A DNA stretch of 64,000 nt from an uncultured Bacteroidota bacterium (GTDB lineage Bacteria; Bacteroidota; Bacteroidia; Chitinophagales; Chitinophagaceae). The DNA lies in contig CAIKOJ010000026.1 of assembly GCA_903829015.1 (NCBI GenBank), forward strand, positions 1 to 64,000, read 5' to 3'. This document shows positions 35,767-45,084 of the stretch, piece by piece. The position numbers and the translations under genes were made by a program. Within the stretch, counting starts at the first letter, position 1. Each line of letters opens with the position of its first letter. The notes under the pieces are model-generated. The model made no database searches. It was given only the letters and a program-made list of their open reading frames with translations, and was not told the origin of the DNA.

Positions 35767-35801
35767 TTTGGAATTTGGAGTTTTTTGTTCTGGAAATTAG
35801 A

Positions 35802-35832
35802 TTGCGTAATTTAATTTAGAAATATATTTTTG
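35802..35832 (+). promoter_or_regulatory. Promoter of the 35.9-36.4 kb two-gene cassette
   Basis: TTG at 35802-35804 and TATTTTTG at 35825-35832, spaced by 20 nt; predicted start near 35839, 22 nt before the ATG at 35861. It separates the cassette from htpG. Confidence 0.6.
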
Positions 35833-35860
35833 TATTCGACCCAAGAGAAAATACAGAAGT

Positions 35861-36157
35861 ATGTCTACTGAAAACGCAAAGATCAAAGTACGGAACCGGA
35901 CTGTTGAGATTAAATGGGTATCTGATTATTGTGATCATATTCTGAATAACTATGTAAACCGGAATAAGGATCACGACTTGACGTTTCTCCAAATATCAGA
36001 ATTATTGAAGACTTGCAATCGATTTGAGCAACACAGAGGGCGAACATGGTTTGGGTACAATGTCAGGAATAACATAAAATATAAGGTTATTTTCATTTTA
36101 ACTACTAAATTTGCAGTAGTAAAAACATGCTACCGCCATGGCTATCAGGAAAAATGA
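35861..36157 (+). CDS. Small protein, possible RelE/DUF4258-like toxin
   Basis: A 98-residue protein I cannot place in a family with certainty. Its layout is an N-terminal strand pair (KIKVRNRTVEIKWV), a helix with His-Ile and DHDLTFLQISELLKT, a basic His-Arg-rich loop (RFEQHRGRTWFGYNVR), and a C-terminal hairpin (YKVIFILTTKFAVVKTCYRHG). The order 'helix, then strands ending VVKTxY' resembles the small mRNA-interferase-like DUF4258/RelE fold. It overlaps the next gene by 20 bases, has its own promoter, and the pair ends at a terminator. A toxin role is inference from fold pattern and context. Confidence 0.5.
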   Translation: MSTENAKIKVRNRTVEIKWVSDYCDHILNNYVNRNKDHDLTFLQISELLKTCNRFEQHRGRTWFGYNVRNNIKYKVIFILTTKFAVVKTCYRHGYQEK

Positions 36158-36377
36158 CAAATACGCTGATTTCAAGTACGTGCTTTCTTCAACAGAATTG
36201 AAGGAGGCGAAGTGGCTTATTGAGCAGGGTGATTTCAAGGATTTGGATGATTTCATTGAATCATCCAGAAATGCCGAAATAAGGATGATGAAACGTGAAG
36301 ACGCAGAAAAGAAACGGAAGGCTAACCTAACTAAACTGAAGCCAACGGAACCTAAAAAGAAACAGAGGGCTGCATAA
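36138..36377 (+). CDS. Small charged protein, possible partner antitoxin
   Basis: A 79-residue, highly charged protein. The central part, ELKEAKWLIEQGDFKDLDDF followed by IESSRNAEIRMM, has the 'short loop plus two helices' look of ParD-like proteins, in which a 'sG-x-y-x-s-x-x-e-x-i-R' segment forms the dimer core. The tail (about 51-79) is lysine-rich and probably unstructured. Translation starts inside the upstream gene (20-base overlap), as in many toxin-antitoxin operons, although here the presumed toxin would come first. The function is inferred only. Confidence 0.5.
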   Translation: MAIRKNDKYADFKYVLSSTELKEAKWLIEQGDFKDLDDFIESSRNAEIRMMKREDAEKKRKANLTKLKPTEPKKKQRAA

Positions 36378-36403
36378 AGTTCATTTTGAACAATTTATTT
36401 ATT

Positions 36404-36439
36404 ACAAACTCCCGGCGACCCAGCTGGGAGTTTGTTTTT
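36404..36439 (+). terminator. Terminator of the two-gene cassette
   Basis: ACAAACTCCC (36404-36413) and GGGAGTTTGT (36426-36435) form a perfect 10-bp stem with a 12-nt loop, followed by TTTT. It ends the cassette 27 bases after its last stop codon. Confidence 0.8.
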
Positions 36440-36555
36440 CGGCTATAATCTGTAAAAACAACATAAATTCCCAACTATAAACTAAATTCAACCGTCTTAC
36501 TTACCGGATATCCATTTTTTAACGAACCTGCCGAAGCAGGTACTTATTCTATTTT

Positions 36556-37527
36556 ATGAAAAAAACACTGCTTTTGGTTACTGTTCTGGGGGTAATGGTC
36601 ACTTTGTCTTGTAACAAAGATGACAATGGGATGAACAACAATCCCTCTACATTAAGTACCTATTCCTCTATGAATGAAGTCTTTGACTTACTACGGGTGC
36701 AGCCAAAATATGTAAATGTAAATGGCGCAACCGGTGGCTCGTTTTACGGAAACAGCGGTACTCGCTATGTATTCCCGGCGAACTGTTTCCAGGATGCTGC
36801 CGGAAATCCTGTTACAGGTACAGTGCAGGTTGAAGTAACAGAATACCTTAAAAAAGGAGATATGGTTTTCTCTAAAATGCTGCCCGTTAGTGATAGTGGT
36901 GATCTTATTTCCGCAGGGGAGATCCGGGTAGATGGCACAGTTGGCGGAGCAAAGGTGTACATAAGGCCGGGCATGTCGTTTACAGCATATGTGCCGCAAT
37001 CCGGAAAGGTATCATCAGAGATTCAATATTTTTCGGGCACAACCCCTTCCGATACTTCGGTGAGCAGTGTAAGTTGGAGAAGCCTTGCAAGTTCTGGAAT
37101 GAACCGCGCAATGATCTTCGTGAAAGACACTACCAAAAATAGAGTAGATACCATGGCTTTCGTATGTGATAGCATGAAGAGAATTAACGGAGATCAGTAC
37201 AAGTATGGGAGTAATTCGCAGACGTTCAATGTAAATATTGCTGTAACCGGTGCCACAATAAATTCGGGCTCTGATTTGAGATCATATATTTTTGTGGACA
37301 GTGTAAAGAGTATTACCGACATAGGTTATAATCCGCATGCGACAACTTTTTCAAATGTCCATTTCGACAAAATGGATATACACCTTGTTGCATATGGATT
37401 GATCAACAATAAATTTTACGGTGGTGTCTTTGCTACCAAACCTACATCAGGAAGCACCTATACTGTGACGCTTGTAGAGGTTAGCCCCACAGCCTTCAAA
37501 GGGCAGCTGAACAATTTGACCCAATAG
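36556..37527 (+). CDS. Hypothetical lipoprotein with a beta-sandwich domain
   Basis: A 323-residue predicted lipoprotein: hydrophobic signal (1-18), then Cys19 in TLSCNKDD, with an acidic residue after the Cys region as is common for surface-exposed lipoproteins of the phylum. Residues 70-140 (FPANCFQDAAGNPVTGTVQV, GDMVFSKMLPVSDSGDLISAG) match a recurring Bacteroidota module, seen in ZU5-like or envelope proteins, in which a 'P-x-x-x-F-x-D-x-x-G-x-x-V-x-G-x-V' strand pair is followed by a 's-g-x-L-x-s-x-G' strand. The remainder is beta-rich with no recognised motif. It is followed after 63 bases by an M28 peptidase gene. Confidence 0.65.
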   Translation: MKKTLLLVTVLGVMVTLSCNKDDNGMNNNPSTLSTYSSMNEVFDLLRVQPKYVNVNGATGGSFYGNSGTRYVFPANCFQDAAGNPVTGTVQVEVTEYLKKGDMVFSKMLPVSDSGDLISAGEIRVDGTVGGAKVYIRPGMSFTAYVPQSGKVSSEIQYFSGTTPSDTSVSSVSWRSLASSGMNRAMIFVKDTTKNRVDTMAFVCDSMKRINGDQYKYGSNSQTFNVNIAVTGATINSGSDLRSYIFVDSVKSITDIGYNPHATTFSNVHFDKMDIHLVAYGLINNKFYGGVFATKPTSGSTYTVTLVEVSPTAFKGQLNNLTQ

Positions 37528-37590
37528 CGGGCGATAAGCAATTCTGCCACTCTGTAGTTTTTTCGCTATTTTTCCGAAAATATTGTTTCG

Positions 37591-39165
37591 ATGAATAGAA
37601 TTACCGGCGCATTGCTGCTTGCGGCATCCTGCATACTTGTTTCGTTTAAAGGTGATAATACCGAGAAGGTTGATCTGCATACCATTATGCTCATCAAGAA
37701 TGAAGGGTTTGGCAACAGCCAGGTTATGAAGACCTTGTCCGAATTGACTGATGTGAATGGTCCGCGCCTCACAGGATCGCCAGGTATGAAGAGTGCCGAA
37801 AAATGGGCAAAGGAAAAACTGGAAAGCTGGGGACTGGAGCATGCTGCCATAGAGCCATGGGGCAGCTTTGGTAAAGGGTGGGAGATCAATAAAGCCTATG
37901 TGGCAATGACTGCCCCATATTACCAGTCGTTGATTGCAGTGCCAAAAGCCTGGACACCCGGTACAAACGGACTTATAAAAGCCAATGCCATGATCGTGAA
38001 GATCGAGTCTATGGACGATATGGCTAAGTACGCCGGCAAGCTTAGCGGAAAGATCACAGTGATCCTGCCAGCGGCCGGATTCGACCCCAAACCAAATTTC
38101 ACACCAGATGCGTCAAGGGTTTCAGATGCCGACCTCGATAAACTGGCAAAGGACCCGCATACCGAAGATGTTCCCGCAAACACAACGCCAAGAAATGCCA
38201 ACAGGATGGCTCCGGCCAACCGTGCCTCAATTGATTCATTTCTGATGGCCGAGGGTGCGGTTGCTGTGCTAAGCGGTGGAAGAGGCACCATGGGCACTGT
38301 ATTTACGTCAAATGGTGCATCAAGGGCATGGAACGCAAAACCCGTGCTGCCTGAAATGGAAATGGGCATGGAGCACCTGGCAAGTATGCAACGGCTGCTG
38401 GATGGCGGCAAAGACGTGACGCTGGAAATGGACACAAGGACAACCTTCTATACCAACGACTCCATAGAGAATAATGTAGTGGCCGAGATCCCCGGCACGG
38501 ACCCTAAACTGAAAGAAGAACTGGTGATACTTGGCGGCCATATGGACAGTTGGCATGCATCCACTGGCGCTACCGATAATGGCGTAGGTGTGGCTGTTGC
38601 TATGGAGGCAGTAAGGATCATAAAAACATTGGGTCTGAAGCCACGCCGCACCATCCGTGTCATACTATGGAGCGGCGAAGAGCAGGGCTTGCTGGGTTCC
38701 AGGGGATACGTTAAAAATCATTTTGCCGACCGCAAGACAATGGAATTGAAACCGGATCAGTCGAAAGTGAGTGCCTACTACAATCTGGATAATGGAGGTG
38801 GCAAGATCAGGGGTATATACCTGCAGGGTAACGACGAACTGAAACCCATTTTTCAATCGTGGCTCGAGCCATTTGATGATCTCGGTGCCGGTACCGTAAC
38901 TTACCGTAATACCGGCTCTACCGATCATATCTCATTCGACGAAGTTGGTATACCCGGTTTCCAGTTCATACAGGATGGGCTTGAGTATGGCACCCGCACA
39001 CACCACACCAACATGGATTCCTATGATCGTGCCAGCCCTAATGATTTGATGCAGGCATCTATCATCATGGCATCGTTTGTATACCACACTGCGATGCGTG
39101 ATGAGAAACTACCCAGAAAAGCGTTGCCAAAGCCGGCGGCCACGCCTGTTGGTGCGAGAAGATAG
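37591..39165 (+). CDS. M28-family zinc aminopeptidase with PA domain
   Basis: A 524-residue secreted metallopeptidase. The N-terminal 20 residues are a signal peptide; Cys14 in AASC could make it a lipoprotein. Residues 100-290 contain a protease-associated (PA)-type insert. The catalytic M28 domain supplies all expected two-zinc ligands: His317 in GGHMDSWH, Asp329 in GATDNG, the catalytic Glu363 and ligand Glu364 in SGEEQGLLGS, Asp400 in YYNLDNGGG, and a distal His at 471-472 in RTHHTNMDS. It likely trims amino acids from peptides in the periplasm or at the surface. It converges on the GH92 gene (9-base gap). Confidence 0.9.
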   Translation: MNRITGALLLAASCILVSFKGDNTEKVDLHTIMLIKNEGFGNSQVMKTLSELTDVNGPRLTGSPGMKSAEKWAKEKLESWGLEHAAIEPWGSFGKGWEINKAYVAMTAPYYQSLIAVPKAWTPGTNGLIKANAMIVKIESMDDMAKYAGKLSGKITVILPAAGFDPKPNFTPDASRVSDADLDKLAKDPHTEDVPANTTPRNANRMAPANRASIDSFLMAEGAVAVLSGGRGTMGTVFTSNGASRAWNAKPVLPEMEMGMEHLASMQRLLDGGKDVTLEMDTRTTFYTNDSIENNVVAEIPGTDPKLKEELVILGGHMDSWHASTGATDNGVGVAVAMEAVRIIKTLGLKPRRTIRVILWSGEEQGLLGSRGYVKNHFADRKTMELKPDQSKVSAYYNLDNGGGKIRGIYLQGNDELKPIFQSWLEPFDDLGAGTVTYRNTGSTDHISFDEVGIPGFQFIQDGLEYGTRTHHTNMDSYDRASPNDLMQASIIMASFVYHTAMRDEKLPRKALPKPAATPVGARR

Positions 39166-39174
39166 GGTAGAGGC

Positions 39175-41451
39175 TTAGTGTTTACCACTCATGTCAAACA
39201 CGATCTCTCCTCCGTTCATTATTTCCTGGTGGGTTATAAAATTGCGTCCCAGTGCTTTACCATTTATGGTTACGCGCTGCACATACACGTTTTTATCGCT
39301 CTGGTTGTTGGCAATGATCTTCAGTGTTTTTCCATTCTCCAGGTGCAGCACCGCAGACGCAACTGCCGGACTACCCAAAGCATACTCATCAGAGCCAGGT
39401 GCAACGGGGTAGAACCCCAGCGCACTGAAAATATACCATGCGCTCATTTGCCCGCAGTCGTCATTGCCACTTAGCCCGTCGGGTGTTGGGTGGTACATTT
39501 TCCTCATGATCATGCGCACCCGCTCCTGTGTCTTCCATTCCATTTCCGCCCAGTTGTACAGATAAGCAATGTGGTGCGATGGTTCATTGCCATGCACATA
39601 GTTGCCAATGATTCCGTCTCTGGTTATGTCCTCAGTTTTCGCAAAAAAGCTGTCGGGCAACTGCATCGTAAACAGAGAATCAAGGTGGCGGGTAAACCTT
39701 TTTTTGCCGCCCATCATTTGTATCAGTTCATCCGGTGCATGTGGCACATACAGGCTGTAGTTCCAGGTATTACCTTCTATAAATCCGGGTTCATCAGTAT
39801 TGAGCACATCAAATTTCTTTTTAAAACTGCCGTCACTCATTCTGGGGCGCATAAAACCGGTGCCTGCGTCAAACACATTTTTATAGTTCGCCGAGCGTTT
39901 CATGTACTCATCATAGATACTTGCCTTACCCATTTTCTTCGCCATCTGCGCTATGCACCAATCGTCATAAGCATACTCAAGTGTTTTCGATACAGATGAG
40001 CTGTTCTTGTCTTCTGGTACATAACCCATTTGCAGGTAGTAGCCTACGCCGTCAAACGATCTATGGTTTGAAGTGGCAATGCAGGCCTTCAGTGCTTTTT
40101 CGGCATCGAATCCCTTCACGCCTTTTACAAATGCATCAGCAATAACAGAAACCGAGTGGTACCCGATCATGCACCAATTCTCATTTGCACTGTTGCTCCA
40201 TACCGGCAGCATATGGTGTACGCTTTGGTCGTAATGTGCCAGCATTGAGTTGATCATATCGGCATTGCGCTGAGGCTGTATAATGTCGAACAACGGATGC
40301 AGTGCCCTGTATGTATCCCAAAGCGAGAAAGTAGTGTAATTGTTGAACCCCGCTGCTTTATGAGTATTCTGATCCAGACCTTTATATTCACCATTCACAT
40401 CCATGTATAGAGTTGGATTAATGTAGGTATGGTATACCGATGTATAAAAGTTCTGCTTCGTTTCCTCATCGCCTGTGATCACCATTTTTTGCAGTTCTTT
40501 TTCCCATGCATCCTGTCCTTGTTTCTTCACCTGGTTGAAATCCCATCCCGGTATTTCCGTCCTTAAGTTCTCCAGCGCATTGGTAGTGCTTACAGGCGAT
40601 ACTGCAAATTTTATTTTTACCTGTCCGCCATCTGTTGTATTAAAATCAAAGAGTGCTCTTATCTGTGTACCAGCTATTTCCGGAAAATTATTTTCCTGAT
40701 CAAACTTGCGCCAGAAGCCTCTGTATACCTCTTCCTTACTGCTGTTTTGCCATCCGTAAGATTTGAACGGCTTCGAAAAAGTCATAGCGAAATACACTGT
40801 ACGTGTGCGCCCCCAGCCATTCGTCTGCCTGTACCCGGTTATCAGGGTGTCGTTCTCTACCCGTATAAACGTCCATACATTCTTGTCGGGATAATTGTAG
40901 ATACCGTATACCGCATCAAGTATAATATGCGCATTATCTGACTTGCCAAAGGTGTACTGATGAAACCCAACCCTGGTCGTTGCAGTTAGTTCAGCTGTTA
41001 TGTTATACTTGTCCAGTTTTACTTTATAATAATCAGGCTCGGCCGTTTCATTGGCATGAGAGAATCCCGATCTGAAGCCGTTTTCCGGATGGTCAGCGGT
41101 GCCGGGGTTCATCAACAGCTTACCCGTGGCAGCCATGATCAGAAAGTCACCCAGATCTGAATGACCTGTGCCGCTGAAATGGGTATGACTAAATCCAACA
41201 ATTGTCTTATCCTGAAACTGGTAGCCCGCGCAGTATTTATACACATCCTTGTTATAATGCCCGTCTACTTCATAAGGTAGGGTATCGGTTTCAGGGCTCA
41301 GCTGCACCGATCCGAACGGTACTGTTGCTCCGGGATAAGTATGACCCATCCTGTCTGTTCCTACCAGTGGATTTACATATTTTATCAACTGCTCGTTCTG
41401 TGCAAATGAAGCGTTAGCGAGAATCAGACAGGCGTATAATAATCTCAGCAT
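39175..41451 (-). CDS. Glycoside hydrolase family 92 alpha-mannosidase
   Basis: A 758-residue secreted GH92 enzyme (signal peptide 1-17, ending SFAQ). Family markers are YVNPLVGTDRMGHTYPGATVPFG at the start of the N-terminal beta-sandwich, KTIVGFSHTHFSGTG, and the catalytic-domain motif GNDDCGQMSAWYIFSALGFYP (about 648-668) with the acid/base region. GH92 enzymes are calcium-dependent exo-alpha-1,2/1,3/1,4-mannosidases acting on N-glycans and yeast mannan; the linkage cannot be read here. There is no SusC/SusD pair, sensor or other glycosidase next to it, so this is not an organised utilisation locus. Confidence 0.93.
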   Translation of the reverse strand: MLRLLYACLILANASFAQNEQLIKYVNPLVGTDRMGHTYPGATVPFGSVQLSPETDTLPYEVDGHYNKDVYKYCAGYQFQDKTIVGFSHTHFSGTGHSDLGDFLIMAATGKLLMNPGTADHPENGFRSGFSHANETAEPDYYKVKLDKYNITAELTATTRVGFHQYTFGKSDNAHIILDAVYGIYNYPDKNVWTFIRVENDTLITGYRQTNGWGRTRTVYFAMTFSKPFKSYGWQNSSKEEVYRGFWRKFDQENNFPEIAGTQIRALFDFNTTDGGQVKIKFAVSPVSTTNALENLRTEIPGWDFNQVKKQGQDAWEKELQKMVITGDEETKQNFYTSVYHTYINPTLYMDVNGEYKGLDQNTHKAAGFNNYTTFSLWDTYRALHPLFDIIQPQRNADMINSMLAHYDQSVHHMLPVWSNSANENWCMIGYHSVSVIADAFVKGVKGFDAEKALKACIATSNHRSFDGVGYYLQMGYVPEDKNSSSVSKTLEYAYDDWCIAQMAKKMGKASIYDEYMKRSANYKNVFDAGTGFMRPRMSDGSFKKKFDVLNTDEPGFIEGNTWNYSLYVPHAPDELIQMMGGKKRFTRHLDSLFTMQLPDSFFAKTEDITRDGIIGNYVHGNEPSHHIAYLYNWAEMEWKTQERVRMIMRKMYHPTPDGLSGNDDCGQMSAWYIFSALGFYPVAPGSDEYALGSPAVASAVLHLENGKTLKIIANNQSDKNVYVQRVTINGKALGRNFITHQEIMNGGEIVFDMSGKH

Positions 41452-41610
41452 TGTACTAAATGATTTTTAAATATTCAGATCAAAAAATTATCGACGTTAC
41501 TGGTTTGTTAGTTCCAGGAGTCTTTATCTGGAACCACACTAACTAGCGTAACGCAACCCGGTATGCTTATTATTTTCTTTGGGTCAAGTTAGTCAGACCA
41601 GACTAGTAAC

Positions 41611-43515
41611 TCAGCGCCTGATGATCACCTCCACCCTGCGGTTCATCCTTTGTCCTTCCGGGGTTTCGTTGGTGGCTATCATGTGGGCTTCCCCTAGTCC
41701 TTTAGGCTGCACCATTGTTTCGTCTACACCAAGCGACTGTATAAAACTAGCCACCTGACTTGCCCTTTTAAACGAAAGGGATTCATTGATCATCGGTGTT
41801 CCGGTGTTATCGGTATAAGCATTCACAAACAGCATGAAATTTTTCTCACCGATCCATGGCAGTATTGCAGATGACAGCGCGGCTTTATCCGAATCCGACA
41901 GTTCTACTCTGTTTACATCAAAATGAACGGTGAGCAACATACTGTCGTTAATAGGCTTTACGTAATCAGATGGCAGCATAGCTACATTGTGCAGCATTGG
42001 CTTTTGCAAATATTGTTTGTCGAATGCGATGGTGTCATGCACTTCGTTGTATCCTATGCGGTTTGTATGGATCACGTAGGTGTCGCCATAATGCAGAGTT
42101 ATGATGTAGCTAGCATCACCACGATTGCTCTGCAGCTGATACAAAGTGTCTCCTCTTGCTGCATTGCATACAAACATGGTGGCATAGTTGAGCCTCAGCT
42201 TATTGATACTGTCGTACACAACACCATGTATGTAAGTAACGGGTGTTGGTTTCACCTGTCCCGATTTCAGCGTTGCCTCGAAAATATCAAAATTGCCTGC
42301 AGGGCCGTTCCTGTCAGAGCTGAAGTAGAGTTTATTGCCGTCCAGATTCACGCATTCGCTTTGCTCATCAAATCCTGTGTTGATAGGGTAACCTAGGTTG
42401 CTTGCCTTGGTATAGTTGCTGTCGTTGATCTTGTGGCTTACAAATATATCTGTACCGCCCATCCCTATCCAGCCATCGCTGGTAAAGTACAGCGTCTCAT
42501 TGTCGGCATACATGTATGGGCATGTCTCGTTCCCTTTTGTGTTAATACCGGGGCCCGCATTTACTGGCAACTGCCACAAGCCATTCGCAAACCTCGATAT
42601 CCAGATATCATAGCCACCAAACCCACCCCGGCGGTCACTTACAAAGTAAAGTTCCCTGCAGTCTGGCGAGGGTGAGGGCATCCCCTCGTATGCCGGTGTA
42701 TTGATTGTGCCGCCAAATGGCTGTGCTATCGTCCACGGACTGTCGTTCGCCACCCTGTATGCCATATACATATCGCAGCCACCCTCTGCCCATCCGTTCT
42801 CACTGCGGTTCTCACACCTTGTAAAGAACATATAGTGCCCATCCGCTGATATAGACATGGAAGATTCCTGGTTAGGAGAATTTGGTGGCACGCCCATATT
42901 GCGGGCATACAGCCATCCACCGCACGAGTCATAATCAGCTTTGAAGAATTCTTCATCCATGTTATTCACCCTGCGTGTAAAATACAGATGCTGACTGTCG
43001 ACCGCCATGGTAGGAAACAACTCTGGGTCACGGCTGTTGATGCGCATACCCAGGCTAACCGGAAATTCGGGTGCCTGATCAGGAATGTTAGCTTTAATAA
43101 AGTCGGCCTGTATCCGCATTCTGTTCCACTCGGCACTGTCTTTAATAGTTGCGTAGTTACTGATGGTCATGCTGGCACTTTCTGCAAGTCCGGCAGCAAG
43201 TAAACTCTTGGCTAGTGGTTTCGAAAACCGCATCGCTCCGTTTTGGCACCTGGCTGTAGCTCTGCGGAAAACATCTACCGCCTCTTTGAATTTGTGTGCC
43301 TCGTAATACCATTGCCCCAGCAGACTGTAGCCATCTGGGTCAGTAGGGTCGCCCTGCACAGCCAGTTCCATTTGGGCGCACGCTTTTTCTGTTTGTTTCT
43401 TAGCCTTCAGCGCAAGTGCTTCATTAAAATACCGGTTCGCCTTGGTAGCCGTTTGGGCAAGCAAGGTGAACTGTAAAGCAAAGCTGAAAATAAAAAACAA
43501 TAATCTGAGCCGCAT
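41611..43515 (-). CDS. OmpA-family protein with TPR and PD40 repeats, PorE-like
   Basis: A 634-residue envelope protein. A signal peptide (1-20) is followed by TPR helices (22-145), a PD40/WD40-like propeller (about 160-415; repeats such as HLYFTRRVNN, YFVSDRRGGFGGYDIW and LYFSSDRNGPAGNFDIF), a carboxypeptidase-regulatory-like beta-sandwich (about 425-515), and an OmpA peptidoglycan-binding domain (about 525-634, with NAYTDNTGTP and NRRVEVIIRR). This four-domain order is that of PorE, a T9SS component thought to link the complex to peptidoglycan, but Bacteroidota have several paralogues of this shape. A TATTTTTG element lies 20 bases upstream. Confidence 0.85.
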   Translation of the reverse strand: MRLRLLFFIFSFALQFTLLAQTATKANRYFNEALALKAKKQTEKACAQMELAVQGDPTDPDGYSLLGQWYYEAHKFKEAVDVFRRATARCQNGAMRFSKPLAKSLLAAGLAESASMTISNYATIKDSAEWNRMRIQADFIKANIPDQAPEFPVSLGMRINSRDPELFPTMAVDSQHLYFTRRVNNMDEEFFKADYDSCGGWLYARNMGVPPNSPNQESSMSISADGHYMFFTRCENRSENGWAEGGCDMYMAYRVANDSPWTIAQPFGGTINTPAYEGMPSPSPDCRELYFVSDRRGGFGGYDIWISRFANGLWQLPVNAGPGINTKGNETCPYMYADNETLYFTSDGWIGMGGTDIFVSHKINDSNYTKASNLGYPINTGFDEQSECVNLDGNKLYFSSDRNGPAGNFDIFEATLKSGQVKPTPVTYIHGVVYDSINKLRLNYATMFVCNAARGDTLYQLQSNRGDASYIITLHYGDTYVIHTNRIGYNEVHDTIAFDKQYLQKPMLHNVAMLPSDYVKPINDSMLLTVHFDVNRVELSDSDKAALSSAILPWIGEKNFMLFVNAYTDNTGTPMINESLSFKRASQVASFIQSLGVDETMVQPKGLGEAHMIATNETPEGQRMNRRVEVIIRR

Positions 43516-43534
43516 CTGATTGCGAAAAATACGT

Positions 43535-43542
43535 CAAAAATA
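43535..43542 (-). promoter_or_regulatory. -7 element TATTTTTG of the PorE-like gene
   Basis: Perfect TAnnTTTG on the minus strand; predicted start near 43528, about 13 nt before the ATG at 43515. Confidence 0.5.
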
Positions 43543-43692
43543 TGAAGTGTGCATATCGAGGTGAAAGCTTTGCTCTTCCACAAAGCTCATTCCAGCGTCT
43601 TTTCGTATACTTCTTATAAAATTGCCGTATTTAACCGGAATCTTAAATAAAGTAAGAACTTCGTACCTTCCAAAAATAGAATATTGGTACTT

Positions 43693-44940
43693 ATGTCTAC
43701 TTTAATAATTTGCCCCAATTGCAAGAATCAGTTTGAACCCGAAGCCGCCATCGCTCAGTCGGTAGAGGATAGGGTAAGGAAGGAATTTAACCAGAAGTGG
43801 GCCGATCTTACCAAGCAGAAAGACGAGCAGCTGCGTCAGAAAGAGCAGCAGTGGCAGGAAGAGAAAGATGCAGCTGCAAAGAAATATGCCGAAGAAAAGA
43901 AGGCTATTGAGGGCCAACTTCTTTTAGAATTGACCAGCAAAGTAGGCGCAGAGTACGAAAACAAACTCCGGATGCTGGAGGATGCCAATAGGACGAATGA
44001 ATCCAAACTTAAAGAAGCCAATGAGAAGGAATTGCGCTTTCTCAGAATGGAGCAGGAACTGATCACTAAATCGCAGGAGATAGATCTGGAGATACAGCGC
44101 AAGCTGCTGGAAGAGCGCGCCAAACTGTCGGACATCATCAAAAAAGAGGAGGACGACAAGAATAAACTGAAGGAAACCGAGCACCAGATGAAAGTGATGG
44201 AGCTACAGAAGCAACTGGACGACCAACGCAAAAATGTGGAGGAAATGAAGCGCAAGATAGAACAGGGGTCTATGCAGTTGCAGGGCGAGGTGCAGGAATT
44301 GATTTTGGAGCAGCTATTACGTGAGTCATTTCCCTTCGATCTTGTGCAGGAAGTAGGGAAGGGGATAAAAGGTGCAGATTGTATACAGATCGTTCGCAAC
44401 AGTTTTGGCCAGGAATGTGGCAAGATCATTTTCGAAAGCAAACGTACCAAAGACTTCAGCACAGAATGGATTGATAAGCTGAAAGCAGATATGCGTGTAT
44501 TGGGTGCAGATGTGGCGGTGATAGTCACACAGGCAATGCCAAAAGATATGCCTGCTTTCGGCGAAAAAGACGGGATATGGATCTGCAGCTTTGCGGAAGT
44601 GCGTGCGCTCGTCCATGTACTACGTGAGCTGGTGATCAAGGTGTACAATGCTACCAAAAGCCAGGAGAACAAAGGCGATAAAATGACATTGTTGTACAAT
44701 TACCTGATCAGCACCGAATTTTCTGAGCAGTGGAAGGCTATACGGGAAGGCTTTATGCGCATGAAAATATCCATTCAGCGGGAGCGGGATCAAATGGAGA
44801 AGCTGTGGAAAGCACGTGAAAAAGAACTCGAAAAAGTTCTGCTGAACGCAGCCCATATCAGAGGATCTATAGAAGGGATTGCCGGTATGGATGTTGACCT
44901 GAATCTGCTGCCCGAAAGCGATGCTTATCTGCTTGAGTAG
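43693..44940 (+). CDS. DUF2130-domain protein
   Basis: A 415-residue cytoplasmic protein. The N-terminus has one CPNC pair (Cys7, Cys10), half of a zinc-ribbon-like motif. Residues 25-215 form a long Glu/Lys/Gln-rich coiled coil. The C-terminal DUF2130 domain (about 220-400; QELILEQLLRESFPFDLVQEVGKG, CGKIIFESKRTKDFSTEWIDKL) has a D/E-x-K-like core recalling nuclease folds; that resemblance is inference and the family's activity is not established. The frame extends three codons to a TTG, but the ATG at 43693 is the natural start. Confidence 0.85.
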   Translation: MSTLIICPNCKNQFEPEAAIAQSVEDRVRKEFNQKWADLTKQKDEQLRQKEQQWQEEKDAAAKKYAEEKKAIEGQLLLELTSKVGAEYENKLRMLEDANRTNESKLKEANEKELRFLRMEQELITKSQEIDLEIQRKLLEERAKLSDIIKKEEDDKNKLKETEHQMKVMELQKQLDDQRKNVEEMKRKIEQGSMQLQGEVQELILEQLLRESFPFDLVQEVGKGIKGADCIQIVRNSFGQECGKIIFESKRTKDFSTEWIDKLKADMRVLGADVAVIVTQAMPKDMPAFGEKDGIWICSFAEVRALVHVLRELVIKVYNATKSQENKGDKMTLLYNYLISTEFSEQWKAIREGFMRMKISIQRERDQMEKLWKAREKELEKVLLNAAHIRGSIEGIAGMDVDLNLLPESDAYLLE

Positions 44941-45084
44941 TTGTTTTTATAGCCAGCATATTTTCAGGAAAGCCCGTTATGTTCAGAGTGTACATTCCGA
45001 ATGAAAACCACCTCGCCATTCTGCACAACGCAGTTTACAATGCCTTACTGCAACTGTTTGCAAAGCAATAAACCATAAGTTTTT

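Noticed and set aside
43566-43587. AGCTTTG/CAAAGCT hairpin upstream of the DUF2130 gene
   Set aside because: A 7-bp stem without a T-run in a divergent region; too weak to call on its own.
43836-44699. 287-codon minus-strand Ser/Cys-rich frame
   Set aside because: Shadow of the coiled-coil DUF2130 gene; Lys/Glu codons read backwards give Ser/Phe/Leu runs.
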